Assembly (NCBI RefSeq): GCF_003287285.1
Contig: NZ_QMIG01000011.1
Span: forward strand, 62,001 to 126,000
Direction: 5' to 3'
Length of the DNA stretch: 64,000 nucleotides
Origin: Phytoactinopolyspora halophila
GTDB lineage: Bacteria; Actinomycetota; Actinomycetes; Jiangellales; Jiangellaceae
In this document: piece by piece, positions 1 through 8,609 of the stretch
How the letters are laid out: each line of letters starts with the position of its first letter
Position numbering within the stretch: position 1 is the first letter of the stretch
Notes under the pieces: generated by a model
The model's database searches: none
Told to the model about the DNA's origin: nothing
Seen by the model: the letters and a program-made list of their open reading frames with translations, nothing else
Position numbers and translations under genes: made by a program

Positions 1-506
1 CTCTCTTCCGCCAGCTCATCGGTCGACAGGATCGCGCGCAGGTTCGCGACCGCACGGGAGGTGTGGCTCTTGACCGTGCCCGTCGAGCAGTTCAGATCGC
101 TCGCGGCCTCCTCGACCGACAAGCCACACCAGTACCGCAGCACGAGCGTCGCCCGTTGCCGTTCCGGCAGGGTCTTCATGGCCGCCACGAGGGCGTCGCT
201 GTCCTCGAACGACACGGCTTCCGGTGCAGCCACGTCGAAGCCGTCGAGTCCCACTTTCTCCCGGCGCCAGGGTCGTCGCTTCTCGTCCAGGTGGGCCCGG
301 ACGATGATGCGGCGAACGTAGGCATCCTCCGCTCCTTCGCGGTGGATACGTGGCCACACGGCGTACAGCTTGATCAGGGCTGTCTGCACCAGGTCTTCGG
401 CCGCATGCCAGTCTCCGCACACCAGGTACGCCGTCCGGCGGAGGTAGCCCCGCCGGGCACTGACATATGCCACGAACTCGTCAGCTCGTGTCTGGCTCCG
501 AGCCAC
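1..506 (-). CDS. ECF RNA polymerase sigma factor, SigE family (3' end cut)
   Basis: Promoter-recognition subunit of RNA polymerase. I read 168 codons on the minus strand from a GTG at 506, preceded by a GAGGGAG ribosome site, to the window edge. Region 2 is visible early (tryptophan, aspartate and leucine-rich stretch around GDWHAAEDLVQ, then VRRIIVRAHLDEKRRPWRR). Sigma region 4 follows with LPERQRATLVLRYWCGLS and the recognition helix STGTVKSHTSRA. The short linker and the RRPWRR stretch are typical of the actinobacterial SigE-type ECF family of about 170 residues, so only the last few residues should be missing. No anti-sigma gene is visible because the downstream side is outside the window. 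The upstream neighbour is the sulfatase on the same strand, 126 bases away. The start is inferred; no ATG is available nearby. Confidence 0.9.
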   Translation of the reverse strand, partial: MARSQTRADEFVAYVSARRGYLRRTAYLVCGDWHAAEDLVQTALIKLYAVWPRIHREGAEDAYVRRIIVRAHLDEKRRPWRREKVGLDGFDVAAPEAVSFEDSDALVAAMKTLPERQRATLVLRYWCGLSVEEAASDLNCSTGTVKSHTSRAVANLRAILSTDELAEE

Positions 507-632
507 GCGATCAACTCCCTCGCGAACTTTCTCCCCTGCCACCTGCCAAACGGAATTCAACGCGGATCGGTTGTCATCCGATCGGGCCGGCTTTCCCGAT
601 GGGGAGCAGGAGCTCCGGCTCGGGAGAGACGA

Positions 633-1901
633 TCACCGCACGGGTGCCGGAGGGGGCTCGACCGGCCCCGCGAGCAGCGGATCACTCAAGTCGTTCATGT
701 ACCGGTCGAGTTCACCGGCGAGTTCATCTCGCACGCTCCTCCACTCCGGCTGCTGGGCGAGGTTGGCACTCTCCCACGGATCCTCGTCGAGCGCGTAGAG
801 CTCCTCGCCGGGGCGAGGCGCCAGATGGGCGTCATCCATGCCGCGCCGCGTCACGCTCTCCTCCAGATCCTTGCTTAGCTTCAGCTGCGGTCCTGGCGTG
901 TAGTTGCGGATGTACTTGTACCGATCGGTGCGCACGGCACGGATCGGATCGTAGCCGTCGTGATAGGTCTTTTGCAGGTACAGCGAGCGGCGCGACCGCT
1001 CCGCCGCTCCGCGCAGTTCGGGTTGCAGGCTGCGGCCTTCCAGCTGGGCCGGCAGCTGCTCGCCACACAGGTCAAGCACCGTCGGCACGACGTCCAGGTG
1101 GGTGACCAGTCCCGGGATGCGTCCAGGCGGTACGTTCCATGCACGTGGCGGCCGGGCGATCATCGCGACCCGCACGCCGGGGTCATACAGCGTGCCCTTG
1201 GCGCCGGGAAACGCGGCTCCGTGGTCGGTCGTGAAGATCACCAAGGTGTTGTCCGGATCGCCGTACTGATCGATAGCCTGCACCACCCTGCCGATCGCCG
1301 TGTCGAGCTGGCGCAGCGCCCCGTAGAAACTGGCGAGGTCCGCCCGGGTCTCGTCGTTGTCGGGCAGGTATGGCGGGACGTCGACGTCGCCCGGAGGGAA
1401 CGGATCGTAGTCCTCCGCCGGCCATGGCCGGTGGACCTCCCACATGCCGATCGTCACCAGATAGGGATCGTCGCTTCGCCCGTGCTCGGCGAACCAGGAC
1501 CGTGCCTCGTCGGCGACCTGCAAGGAACGCGGCAGAAAACCCAGCCCGCGCACCTCGTCGTAGCCAAGCACACACGGATCCGGGTCCTCGTGCTGCAGGC
1601 CGATGAGGGTGGTGTGCACCCCGGTGCCCTGGAGCAGTTCCGGCAGCGTCTGCACGCCGGGTGCATAGCGCCAGCCGTGGTGGGTCAGCCCCATCAGCCC
1701 GTTGCGGTGCGGAGAAACCCCGGTGAACAGGGCCGACCGGGCCGGCGTGCACAGCGGTGAGGTCGCGAAGGCCTGGTCGAAGACGAGGCCCTCGCTCGCG
1801 AAGCGTTCAAGTTCGGGTGTCGGCGCGTGCGGCGCACCGTAACAACTCAACCAGGTGCCGAGATCGTGGCAGTGGATGAGGACGATGTGCGGTGTTCGCA
1901 T
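633..1901 (-). CDS. Sulfatase (formylglycine-dependent arylsulfatase family)
   Basis: Hydrolyses sulfate esters, probably of a carbohydrate or plant/algal compound. The 422-residue protein has the S1-family layout: an N-terminal strand with metal aspartate D13, the formylglycine signature C51-T-P-A-R55 (C-x-P-x-R, modified by formylglycine-generating enzyme), and a second metal site at TTDHG around residue 230. No signal peptide is seen, so it appears cytoplasmic. The gene follows the LacI regulator (1984-3021) on the same strand. A 14-bp perfect palindrome lies 16 bases upstream of its ATG, so it is the likely target of that regulator. No formylglycine-generating enzyme or sugar transporter is adjacent. 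The exact substrate cannot be read. Confidence 0.9.
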   Translation of the reverse strand: MRTPHIVLIHCHDLGTWLSCYGAPHAPTPELERFASEGLVFDQAFATSPLCTPARSALFTGVSPHRNGLMGLTHHGWRYAPGVQTLPELLQGTGVHTTLIGLQHEDPDPCVLGYDEVRGLGFLPRSLQVADEARSWFAEHGRSDDPYLVTIGMWEVHRPWPAEDYDPFPPGDVDVPPYLPDNDETRADLASFYGALRQLDTAIGRVVQAIDQYGDPDNTLVIFTTDHGAAFPGAKGTLYDPGVRVAMIARPPRAWNVPPGRIPGLVTHLDVVPTVLDLCGEQLPAQLEGRSLQPELRGAAERSRRSLYLQKTYHDGYDPIRAVRTDRYKYIRNYTPGPQLKLSKDLEESVTRRGMDDAHLAPRPGEELYALDEDPWESANLAQQPEWRSVRDELAGELDRYMNDLSDPLLAGPVEPPPAPVR

Positions 1902-1916
1902 GCTGTGAGCGCTTTC

Positions 1917-1930
1917 TTAGATCGATCTAA
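1917..1930. promoter_or_regulatory. Candidate LacI-family operator
   Basis: Perfect palindrome TTAGATCGATCTAA with a central CG step, as is usual for LacI-family operators. It sits between the end of the lacI-type gene (1984) and the start of the sulfatase (1901), 16 bases upstream of the sulfatase ATG. It is AT-rich in a GC-rich setting. Binding is inferred. Confidence 0.65.
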
Positions 1931-1983
1931 TACAACGCCGCGACAACACCATGCTCCCCGGCAGATGTCAACTGCGCCCCGCG

Positions 1984-3021
1984 TCAGCTATCCCGGCCGC
2001 ACCCACACGACTCGCGGACGACGAGCTGGGGCTCCAGCACAAGCGACTCGGGCGGAATCTCGGGAGCACGGATCCGTTCCAGCAGCATCTGGGCAGCGCG
2101 CCCGCCCAGGGTGGCGGCCTTGACCGAGACAGAGGTCAACGACGGCGACCACGCCCGAGCCTGCTCGACGTCGTCGAAACCGACCACCCGGCACCGCGTA
2201 CCCACCTCGATCCCCGCATCGCGCAGGGAGCGCATCACCCCGAAGGCGATGGCGTCGCTGTGAGCGATGACCGCGTCCGGCGGTGCGCTCGATGACACCA
2301 ACGCACGCGCGACGTGCTGCCCATCCGTGGTAGACACCGGGGACGGCACGGTCCACGCCGGATCCAGGTCAGACTCCGACTCGGCCAGCCGCTCAGCAAC
2401 GGCGGCCTGCCGCTCCATGCGTGCGGCCCCGTCCTCCGGCCCGCCGAAATATGCGATCCGGCGAGCACCGTGGCCCAGCAGGTGGTCGACCGCCATCCGC
2501 GCACCTGCCCGGTTGTCGGTTCCGACGTAGCTGGCCGCCACACCCGGCACGGGCCGCGTAGCCAGCACGTACGGGATGTCGACCGCCTCCGGGGGCACAC
2601 CGATCTCGGCGCTGCTTCCGGCCGCCGCGACAATCAACATTCCGTCGATCTGGTGCTCAAGCAAGGTGCGAATCAGCATGCCCTGCCGCTCGGGATCGTC
2701 GAACGTGTTGGCCAGGAAAGCAACGTATCCGGCCGGGCGGAGCTCGCGCTCGACACCCTCGATGAAGTCCGCGAAAAACGGGTTGGCCAGCCCGGAGATG
2801 ACCAGCCCGACGGTGTGGGAACGGCGCATGCGCAAGCTCGCCGCGCCCCGGTTGTAGACGTAGCCCAGCTCGCGCACGGCGTCACGGACCTTCAGCCGGG
2901 TCGGCTCGGCCACCAGCGGGCTCTCGCGCAAGACGAGGGACGCGGTGGCGCGGGACACGCCGGCATGCCGGGCGACGTCCATCAACGTCACGCGGCGGGA
3001 TCGGTCGCTAGCTCCCGTCAT
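1984..3021 (-). CDS. LacI-family transcriptional regulator
   Basis: DNA-binding, ligand-responsive repressor. The 345-residue protein starts with a LacI helix-turn-helix at residues 11-32 (VTLMDVARHAGVSRATASLV) and a hinge helix with the GYVYNRGAASLR pattern at about 53-64. A periplasmic-binding-like sensor domain follows (TVGLVISGLANPFFADFIEGVE; later the typical VVGFDDVEQARAWSPSLTSV near residue 280). Length and order match the family. It is encoded just upstream of the sulfatase in the same direction, and a palindrome lies between them, so it most likely senses a sugar or sulfated sugar and controls the sulfatase. Upstream (3022-3072) is a short gap after the VOC gene. Confidence 0.93.
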   Translation of the reverse strand: MTGASDRSRRVTLMDVARHAGVSRATASLVLRESPLVAEPTRLKVRDAVRELGYVYNRGAASLRMRRSHTVGLVISGLANPFFADFIEGVERELRPAGYVAFLANTFDDPERQGMLIRTLLEHQIDGMLIVAAAGSSAEIGVPPEAVDIPYVLATRPVPGVAASYVGTDNRAGARMAVDHLLGHGARRIAYFGGPEDGAARMERQAAVAERLAESESDLDPAWTVPSPVSTTDGQHVARALVSSSAPPDAVIAHSDAIAFGVMRSLRDAGIEVGTRCRVVGFDDVEQARAWSPSLTSVSVKAATLGGRAAQMLLERIRAPEIPPESLVLEPQLVVRESCGCGRDS

Positions 3022-3072
3022 CGAACGTTTCCGACCTCGCGCGCTCGCCTACGCATTCACTGGCCTACTCGC

Positions 3073-3456
3073 TCACTCTGCATGCGGCTCGAAGAGCTCC
3101 AGCGGGTTCCCGGCCGGATCCTCCACCAGGATCTGGCGCCCGCCACGCCCCGTGACGATGTCGTTGCGAAACCGCACGCCAGCTTCACGCAGCCCTCCGA
3201 CGACGGCATCCAGGTCAGAGACTTCCAGCTGGATGCGGTTCCAGCCACCAGGTTCCGGAACCCGTCCATCCGGCATCGCCTGGCTGGCGCCTCCCGGACC
3301 ATCCGTCTGGTTGATCAGGAGCCGCAGCGCGTCACGCGTCACGATGGCGAACCCGGCAGACGGGTGGAATGCCACCGTGAATCCGAAGTGAGTGGTGTAG
3401 AACTCGATAGCCGCGTCGACGTCGTCGACGAAATAGCGCACGCTGACCGAAGCCAT
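3073..3456 (-). CDS. VOC-superfamily protein (glyoxalase/bleomycin-resistance fold)
   Basis: Small 127-residue protein with two beta-alpha-beta-beta-beta modules. It begins SVSVRYFVDDVDAAIEFYTT and ends with ILVEDPAGNPLELFEP, both characteristic of the vicinal oxygen chelate fold. A glutamate near the C-terminus (LELFEP) and Q85 (RIQLEV) could be metal ligands, but the full metal set is not evident. Members include glyoxalase I, dioxygenases and antibiotic-binding proteins; the specific role is unknown. It is divergent from the prolyl oligopeptidase and precedes the lacI gene. The ATG at 3456 is preceded by GGAAGGTGATCCC, which supports this start. Confidence 0.85.
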   Translation of the reverse strand: MASVSVRYFVDDVDAAIEFYTTHFGFTVAFHPSAGFAIVTRDALRLLINQTDGPGGASQAMPDGRVPEPGGWNRIQLEVSDLDAVVGGLREAGVRFRNDIVTGRGGRQILVEDPAGNPLELFEPHAE

Positions 3457-3573
3457 GGGATCACCTTCCAGCCGCTTTCATCCGCACCCGACGATAGCCG
3501 ACAGGTGAGACAGGCACGGTGGCTCGCCGGGTGCGGCGGTGATCGCCCATGGCGGCCTCGTAGAGTCGATCGG

Positions 3574-5712
3574 GTGGTACACGACACATCAGCCGATACA
3601 TCCACAGATATCTCAGCAGACACAGCTGCCCTCCGGTATCCGCGAGCTCCGGAGGGCAAGCACGCCGACGTGATGCACGGGGTCACGGTTCCGGACCCGT
3701 TCCGCCCCCTGGAGGACCCCGAGGCACCGGAAACAGCCGCGTGGGCCAGCGAGCAGGACATCCTGTTCGAGCAGTGCCGGCTTCGATGGCCAGAACGCGC
3801 GACGTTCCACGAGCGGCTGACCGCGCTGCTGCGTTCCGGTGCCGTCGGTGCTCCCGTATGGCGCGGCGAGCGCGCCTTTTACACCCGCCGGGCACCGGAG
3901 CAGGAGCACGCCGTCCTGCTCACCATCGACCCCGACGGCCAGGAGCGCACGCTCATCGATCCCGCGGCGCTGGACCCCACCGGCACCACCACGCTCGATG
4001 CGTGGCAGCCGTCGAAGGAAGGCGACCTGCTCGCCTACCAGCTATCCGAGGGTGGCACCGAGGAATCGGTGATCCGCGTGCTCGATGTGGCGACCGGGAA
4101 GATCGTCGACGGGCCGATCGACCGGGCTCGCTACTCCCCCATCGCCTGGATGCCCGGCGGCGAGGCCTTCTATTACGTCCGCCGGCTGGCACCCGAGCAC
4201 GTTCCCGGCGGCGAGGAGCAATTTCACCGCCGGGTCTACCTGCACCGGGTCGGCACCGACACGGACGGCGACGTCGAGATCTTCGGTTCCGGCCTGGACA
4301 AGACCAACTACTACGGCGTCTCGGTCAGCAGGGACGGCCGCTGGCTCGTCGTCTCCGCGGCCCAAGGCACCGCCCCGCGTAACGACGTCTGGATCGCCGA
4401 CCTGCATGCCAGCGATCCGGACAGTCCCGTGCTGACGCCGGTCATGGTCGGCGCCGACGCCCGCGCCGGCGTGCACGTCGGCCGGGACGGACGGCTGTAT
4501 GTCCTCACCGACCTCGACGCGCCGCGCCGCCGGCTGGCCGTCACCGACCCGGAGACGCCCGGACAGGAGCACTGGCGCGACCTTCTACCGGAAGATCCCG
4601 AGGCCGTACTCGGCGACGTCGCCATTCTCGACGGCTCCGAACTCGACCAGCCCGTCCTGCTCGCCGGCCGGACCCGGCACGCCATATCCGAGGTCACCGT
4701 GCATCGCCTCGACTCGGGCGAGCACGTGCACACCCTCGACCTACCCGGGCTGGGCAGCACCGGAGGGCTGGTCGAACGTCCCGAGGGCGGGCACGAGTCG
4801 TGGTTCGTCTACACCGACCACACCACGCCCACGCACGTGCTGCGCTACGACGCGCGGACCGGCTCCGTCGACACGTGGGCGCCGAGCCCCGGCGAGTTCG
4901 AGCTCCCGCCGGTACACACCGAACAGGTCACGTACCGCTCGGCCGACGGCACGCCGGTACGTATGATCATCGTTGCTCCCGCAGGCGACGCCCGTCCCGC
5001 CCGGCCCACGGTCTTGTACGGCTACGGGGGATTCGACATCGCGCTCACCCCCGCGTACTCGGCGACCACGCTGGCCTGGGTCGAGGCCGGCGGCGTCTGG
5101 GCGGTGGCCAACCTGCGTGGTGGCTCGGAGGAAGGCGAGCAGTGGCATCGCGCCGGAATGCGGGAGAACAAGCAGAACGTTTTCGACGACTTCCATGCCG
5201 CCGCCGACTACCTCGTCGAGCAGGGATGGACGACCCGTGATCAGCTCGGCATCTCGGGTGGCTCGAACGGCGGGTTGCTCGTCGGCGCAGCACTGACCCA
5301 GCGGCCCGAGGCCTACAGCGCCGTCGTCTGCTCGGCGCCCCTGCTTGACATGGTCCGATACGAACAGTTCGGCCTCGGTGCCACCTGGAACGACGAGTAC
5401 GGCACCGCTGACGATCCCGACGAGTTCCAGTGGCTCCTGAGCTACTCGCCCTACCATCACGTGCGCGACGGGATCGCCTACCCTGCGGTGTTGTTCACGG
5501 TCTTCGACGGCGACACCCGGGTCGACCCCCTTCACGCCCGCAAGATGGCAGCCGCGCTACAGCACGCGACCGCCAGCGATCCGGACGAACGACCGGTCCT
5601 GCTCCGCGCCGAACGCAACGTCGGGCACGGCGCGCGTGCCATCTCGCGCACGGCCGAGCTCGCGGCCGACCAGCTCGGTTTCCTCGCCGCGCAGCTGGGT
5701 CTGGCACGGTAG
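3574..5712 (+). CDS. Prolyl oligopeptidase family serine peptidase (S9A)
   Basis: Cleaves small peptides after proline, or related substrates, in the cytoplasm. The 712-residue reading starts at a GTG at 3574, chosen because homology-like sequence begins a few residues later (RYPRAPEGKHADVMHGVTVPDPFRPLEDP); the open frame continues far upstream but is not coding there. Residues about 80-420 form the beta-propeller and about 430-712 the alpha/beta-hydrolase domain. The triad is readable: nucleophile S564 in GISGGSNGG, D647 in DGDTRVDP and H685 in NVGHGA. The usual YGYGGF oxyanion region is present near residue 475. No signal peptide is seen. The ribosome site is weak, so a start a few codons away is possible. 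Confidence 0.93.
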   Translation: MVHDTSADTSTDISADTAALRYPRAPEGKHADVMHGVTVPDPFRPLEDPEAPETAAWASEQDILFEQCRLRWPERATFHERLTALLRSGAVGAPVWRGERAFYTRRAPEQEHAVLLTIDPDGQERTLIDPAALDPTGTTTLDAWQPSKEGDLLAYQLSEGGTEESVIRVLDVATGKIVDGPIDRARYSPIAWMPGGEAFYYVRRLAPEHVPGGEEQFHRRVYLHRVGTDTDGDVEIFGSGLDKTNYYGVSVSRDGRWLVVSAAQGTAPRNDVWIADLHASDPDSPVLTPVMVGADARAGVHVGRDGRLYVLTDLDAPRRRLAVTDPETPGQEHWRDLLPEDPEAVLGDVAILDGSELDQPVLLAGRTRHAISEVTVHRLDSGEHVHTLDLPGLGSTGGLVERPEGGHESWFVYTDHTTPTHVLRYDARTGSVDTWAPSPGEFELPPVHTEQVTYRSADGTPVRMIIVAPAGDARPARPTVLYGYGGFDIALTPAYSATTLAWVEAGGVWAVANLRGGSEEGEQWHRAGMRENKQNVFDDFHAAADYLVEQGWTTRDQLGISGGSNGGLLVGAALTQRPEAYSAVVCSAPLLDMVRYEQFGLGATWNDEYGTADDPDEFQWLLSYSPYHHVRDGIAYPAVLFTVFDGDTRVDPLHARKMAAALQHATASDPDERPVLLRAERNVGHGARAISRTAELAADQLGFLAAQLGLAR

Positions 5713-5754
5713 AGAGCGGCGGCCCGGACGAACCCCTACCGACCTGGATGGAGC

Positions 5755-6888
5755 ATGACACTTTTCCTGCAAGAGCAAGACGACGGCCCGGAACGCTTCA
5801 GCGGCGATTGGTGGGTCGACATCCTGCTGGACCGGCCGGCCCAGCTCATCGGCCTCGTCGTCGCGGCCCTGATCGTGCGCTACCTGATACACAAGGTGAT
5901 CAAACGGGTCGTGGCACGTACCGTCGAGAGCAAGCCCCCGGACCAGGTGCTCGGATCGACGACGGCGGCACGGGTCGTATTCGGAAGTGCCGGTGCCTAT
6001 TCCGAGCGGCGATCACTGCGGGTACAGACCCTCGGCTCGTTGACGAAGAGCACGGTCACGTTCGTCATCGGCGTGATCGTCATCGTCATGGCACTGGACA
6101 TCCTCGGCTACCCGATCGGGCCGCTGCTCGCGTCGGCCGGTATCGCGGGTGTCGCGCTCGGATTCGGAGCGCAGAATCTCGTCCAGGACTTCCTTGCCGG
6201 CATCGCGATGCTGCTCGAAGACCAGTACGGCGTGGGTGACTACATCGACATGGGCGAGGGAGCCGGGATGGTCGAGGCGGTCAGCCTGCGGGTCACCCGG
6301 CTACGAGCCATCGACGGCACGGTCTGGTACGTGCGCAACGGCAGCGTGAGCCGGGTTGGCAACTCCAGCCAGGACTGGGCGCGAGCCGTGGTGGACGTCG
6401 ACGTCGCCTACCACTCCGACACCGCCAGCGTGCGGCGGTTGCTGGAAGAGATCAGCCACAACCTTGCCCACGAAGAGCTCTGGAGCGAGCTGGTCCTGGA
6501 GGAGCCGGAAGTCTGGGGTGTCGAGACGCTCGGCAACGACAGCATCGTGATCAGGGTGGTCATCAAGACCCAGCCCATGGAGCAGTGGAAGGTCGCGCGC
6601 GAGCTTCGGGAGCGCATCAAGCGGCGGTTCGATCACGAGGGTATCGAGATCCCGTTCCCGCAGCGGACCCTGTGGATCAAGCAAGAGAATGAGGCCAGTG
6701 CCGCCGTCCCGGCAGGACCGGCTGTCTCGCCGGATCCGGATCCGGCGGTGGCGGGACCGGGCGCCGATCTCGACCGCGAATCCACCGCGGATACCCCCGA
6801 AGAGCAGCGCCGCAAGGTGAAGCGGCCGCCCGAGCCCGAACTCGAGGACGATTCAGAAGGCACCGGGGATGTGGAGGGCGACGCGTAG
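5755..6888 (+). CDS. MscS-family mechanosensitive ion channel
   Basis: Membrane channel that opens under membrane tension and releases solutes during hypo-osmotic shock. Of 377 residues, one hydrophobic helix lies at about 26-45 and a second at about 98-120. The pore-lining helix with the glycine/alanine pattern ASAGIAGVALGFGAQNLVQDFLAG sits at about 124-147. It is followed by the MscS beta-domain (GVGDYIDMGEGAGMVEAVSLRVTRLRAIDG) and a charged, disordered C-terminal tail of about 60 residues rich in P, E and D. It is 42 bases downstream of the peptidase in the same direction and may share its transcript. A strong hairpin follows the stop codon. Confidence 0.93.
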   Translation: MTLFLQEQDDGPERFSGDWWVDILLDRPAQLIGLVVAALIVRYLIHKVIKRVVARTVESKPPDQVLGSTTAARVVFGSAGAYSERRSLRVQTLGSLTKSTVTFVIGVIVIVMALDILGYPIGPLLASAGIAGVALGFGAQNLVQDFLAGIAMLLEDQYGVGDYIDMGEGAGMVEAVSLRVTRLRAIDGTVWYVRNGSVSRVGNSSQDWARAVVDVDVAYHSDTASVRRLLEEISHNLAHEELWSELVLEEPEVWGVETLGNDSIVIRVVIKTQPMEQWKVARELRERIKRRFDHEGIEIPFPQRTLWIKQENEASAAVPAGPAVSPDPDPAVAGPGADLDRESTADTPEEQRRKVKRPPEPELEDDSEGTGDVEGDA

Positions 6889-6912
6889 CCGCGCCACCCC
6901 CGAGCACCCCTT

Positions 6913-6969
6913 CCGCTGATCATGAACACTAGTCGGCCTATGTATTCGATTAGTGTTCATGATCAGCGG
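6913..6969. terminator. Bidirectional hairpin terminator between convergent genes
   Basis: A perfect 19-bp inverted repeat: left arm 6913-6931, right arm 6951-6969, with a 19-base loop. It lies exactly between the ends of the mscS gene (plus strand) and the osmC gene (minus strand). No long T tract is present, as is common in actinobacteria. Confidence 0.8.
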
Positions 6970-6982
6970 GGTTAGGGCGGCG

Positions 6983-7408
6983 TCAGGCGAGCGCGGCGTC
7001 GAGCGTGATCGTGGTGCCGGCCAGCGCCTGGCTGACCGGGCAGCCATCCTTGGCGGCCTCGGCTGCGGCCACGAAGTCGTCGTTCGAGATGCCCGGGACG
7101 ACGCCACGGACGGTGATCACGATGCCGGTGATGCCTTCACCGGGCTGGAACGTGACATCGGCCCGGGTGTCCAACGAGGTCGGTGGCGTCCCGGCCTTGT
7201 TGAGACCGTTGGAGAACGCCATCGAGAAGCACGACGCGTGCGCGGCAGCGATCAGCTCCTCCGGCGACGTCTTTCCGTTCGGCTCCTCCGAACGTGCCGG
7301 CCAGGACACGTCGTACGTGCCGAGACCGGACGACTCAAGCGTGACCTTGCCGGCGCCCTCGGTGAGGTTGCCCTCCCAGCGGGTCGTCGCGGTGCGGGTC
7401 GTAGCCAT
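6983..7408 (-). CDS. OsmC/Ohr-family peroxiredoxin
   Basis: Thiol-dependent hydroperoxide reductase. The 141-residue protein has the two redox cysteines of the family: C60 in HASCFSMAF (after the [10 protein letters not shown] helix) and C123 in DGCPVSQAL. The ATG at 7408 is chosen because GGAGGAAC lies 4 bases upstream; the open frame extends 45 codons further without support. The N-terminal [15 protein letters not shown] and the TLDAALA ending are typical of OsmC rather than Ohr. It is divergent from the globin gene, with 115 bases between starts, and ends next to the hairpin terminator. Confidence 0.93.
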   Translation of the reverse strand: MATTRTATTRWEGNLTEGAGKVTLESSGLGTYDVSWPARSEEPNGKTSPEELIAAAHASCFSMAFSNGLNKAGTPPTSLDTRADVTFQPGEGITGIVITVRGVVPGISNDDFVAAAEAAKDGCPVSQALAGTTITLDAALA

Positions 7409-7523
7409 AAATGTTCCTCCCACTCGGGTATGCGTGCGTGCGAGACGCTTCCCATCTTGCCGCGTGGAGGCTGCCGCTGCGACGGCAGGCTCCCCGCTCG
7501 ATCCCGGATGGGAGAATGGGAAC

Positions 7524-7913
7524 GTGAGTGCACGAGTGGACAATTTCTACGATGCTGTTGGCGGGCACGAGACGTTCGCCCGCCTCGTGCATCGCTTCTA
7601 CGAAGGCGTGGCGCAGGACCCCGAGCTGCGGGCCCTGTATCCGGAGGAAGACCTCAGCGGCGCGGAGGAACGCCTGCGGCTCTTCCTCGAACAGTATTGG
7701 GGCGGGCCGACGACGTACTCCGAGCAACGCGGACATCCCCGCCTGCGGATGCGGCACGCCCCGTTCAAGGTGAATCCCGCAGCCCGGGACCGCTGGCTGC
7801 ATCACATGAAGGTCGCCCTCGACGAGCTGGATCTGCCCCCGGAGTATCGCGACACCCTGTGGGAATACCTCGAACGCGCCGCCTACTCGATGGTCAACAC
7901 GTTCGAGGAGTAG
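7524..7913 (+). CDS. glbO: Group II truncated haemoglobin (trHbO)
   Basis: Haem protein that binds O2/NO and is often linked to respiration or NO detoxification. The 129-residue protein starts at a GTG at 7524 after GGGAGAATGGG. Diagnostic residues are present: the Y26 region [12 protein letters not shown] (helix B), LYPEEDL, the [22 protein letters not shown] block with proximal histidine H78, and tryptophan W91 (position G8), which marks the trHbO class. It is divergent from osmC, so both could be linked to oxidative or nitrosative stress. The downstream DinB gene is convergent. Confidence 0.95.
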   Translation: MSARVDNFYDAVGGHETFARLVHRFYEGVAQDPELRALYPEEDLSGAEERLRLFLEQYWGGPTTYSEQRGHPRLRMRHAPFKVNPAARDRWLHHMKVALDELDLPPEYRDTLWEYLERAAYSMVNTFEE

Positions 7914-7975
7914 GACGCCCGCCGACGACGCCGACGACGGCCCGGCAACCGGGGCCGGTCAACAACCAGAGCCGG

Positions 7976-8494
7976 TCACCCGGATGTGCGCCGCCGGAGG
8001 AGAATGCCCCGGATGAACGCCGCCTGCCCCGCATGCTGGGCGTCCTCGTCGGCGACGCTCACCAGCCGCACACCGAGAGACACGGCAGGTGTCCACGACT
8101 CGTCGACGATGCGATCGAGATCCGCGTCGGTAACACCCCCGAGATATCGAAGCGTCCGGGCATGCACCGCGTCGTAGTACCCGGTGAGCAGGTCCGCGCT
8201 CGCCCGGACCGCCGCCACGTCGTCGCTTCCGTGACCGAAACCGGTGACGGCGGGATCGAACGGTAACCCGAACCGCTGCACCCACCCCTCGGCCGTCCAG
8301 GCTTGCTCCTCGCCCGCGACGTCCGAGACGTGATCATCCTGGACCCGGGTCAGGTGCCACACCAGCCAGGCGATGGAGTTGGCCTGCGGGTCCAAGCGCT
8401 CTGCCAGCTCGTCGTCGGACAGTCCGGACACGGCACCGTGCACCGTCTCCTGTACCCGGCCGAACGCGTCAATGAGTAGATCCGCACTGTGCAT
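7976..8494 (-). CDS. DinB/DUF664-family protein (four-helix bundle)
   Basis: 172 residues, starting at ATG 8494 (HSADLLIDAFGRVQETVH). The pattern ending in SIAWLVWHLTRVQDDHVSD, plus a C-terminal histidine in DEDAQHAGQAAFIRG, matches the metal-binding three-histidine bundle of the DinB superfamily. In actinobacteria several members are thiol (mycothiol)-dependent S-transferases, so a mycothiol role is possible but not shown. The open frame extends 33 codons upstream without a typical protein pattern. It is convergent with glbO; a bulged GC-rich hairpin (about 7939-7956) lies between the two and could terminate either. Confidence 0.85.
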   Translation of the reverse strand: MHSADLLIDAFGRVQETVHGAVSGLSDDELAERLDPQANSIAWLVWHLTRVQDDHVSDVAGEEQAWTAEGWVQRFGLPFDPAVTGFGHGSDDVAAVRASADLLTGYYDAVHARTLRYLGGVTDADLDRIVDESWTPAVSLGVRLVSVADEDAQHAGQAAFIRGILLRRRTSG

Positions 8495-8609
8495 CTGGCC
8501 ACCGTATGTTCGTTCGCGATGCAGTGGCGAGCACGACTGCGCATGTGAGCGACAACACAGGGGGTGGCTCTCGCGAACGGGCTCCGAGAGCATCGTAGGC
8601 TAGCTCGTC

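Noticed and set aside
581-600. Short inverted repeat ATCGGG / CCCGAT as a terminator for the sulfatase
   Set aside because: Only a 6-bp stem with an 8-base loop; too weak to call, although it lies in the gap between the sulfatase and sigma genes.
2314-3573. Long upstream extension of the prolyl oligopeptidase frame
   Set aside because: It overlaps the LacI and VOC genes on the other strand and lacks protein-like sequence; the real protein begins near 3574.
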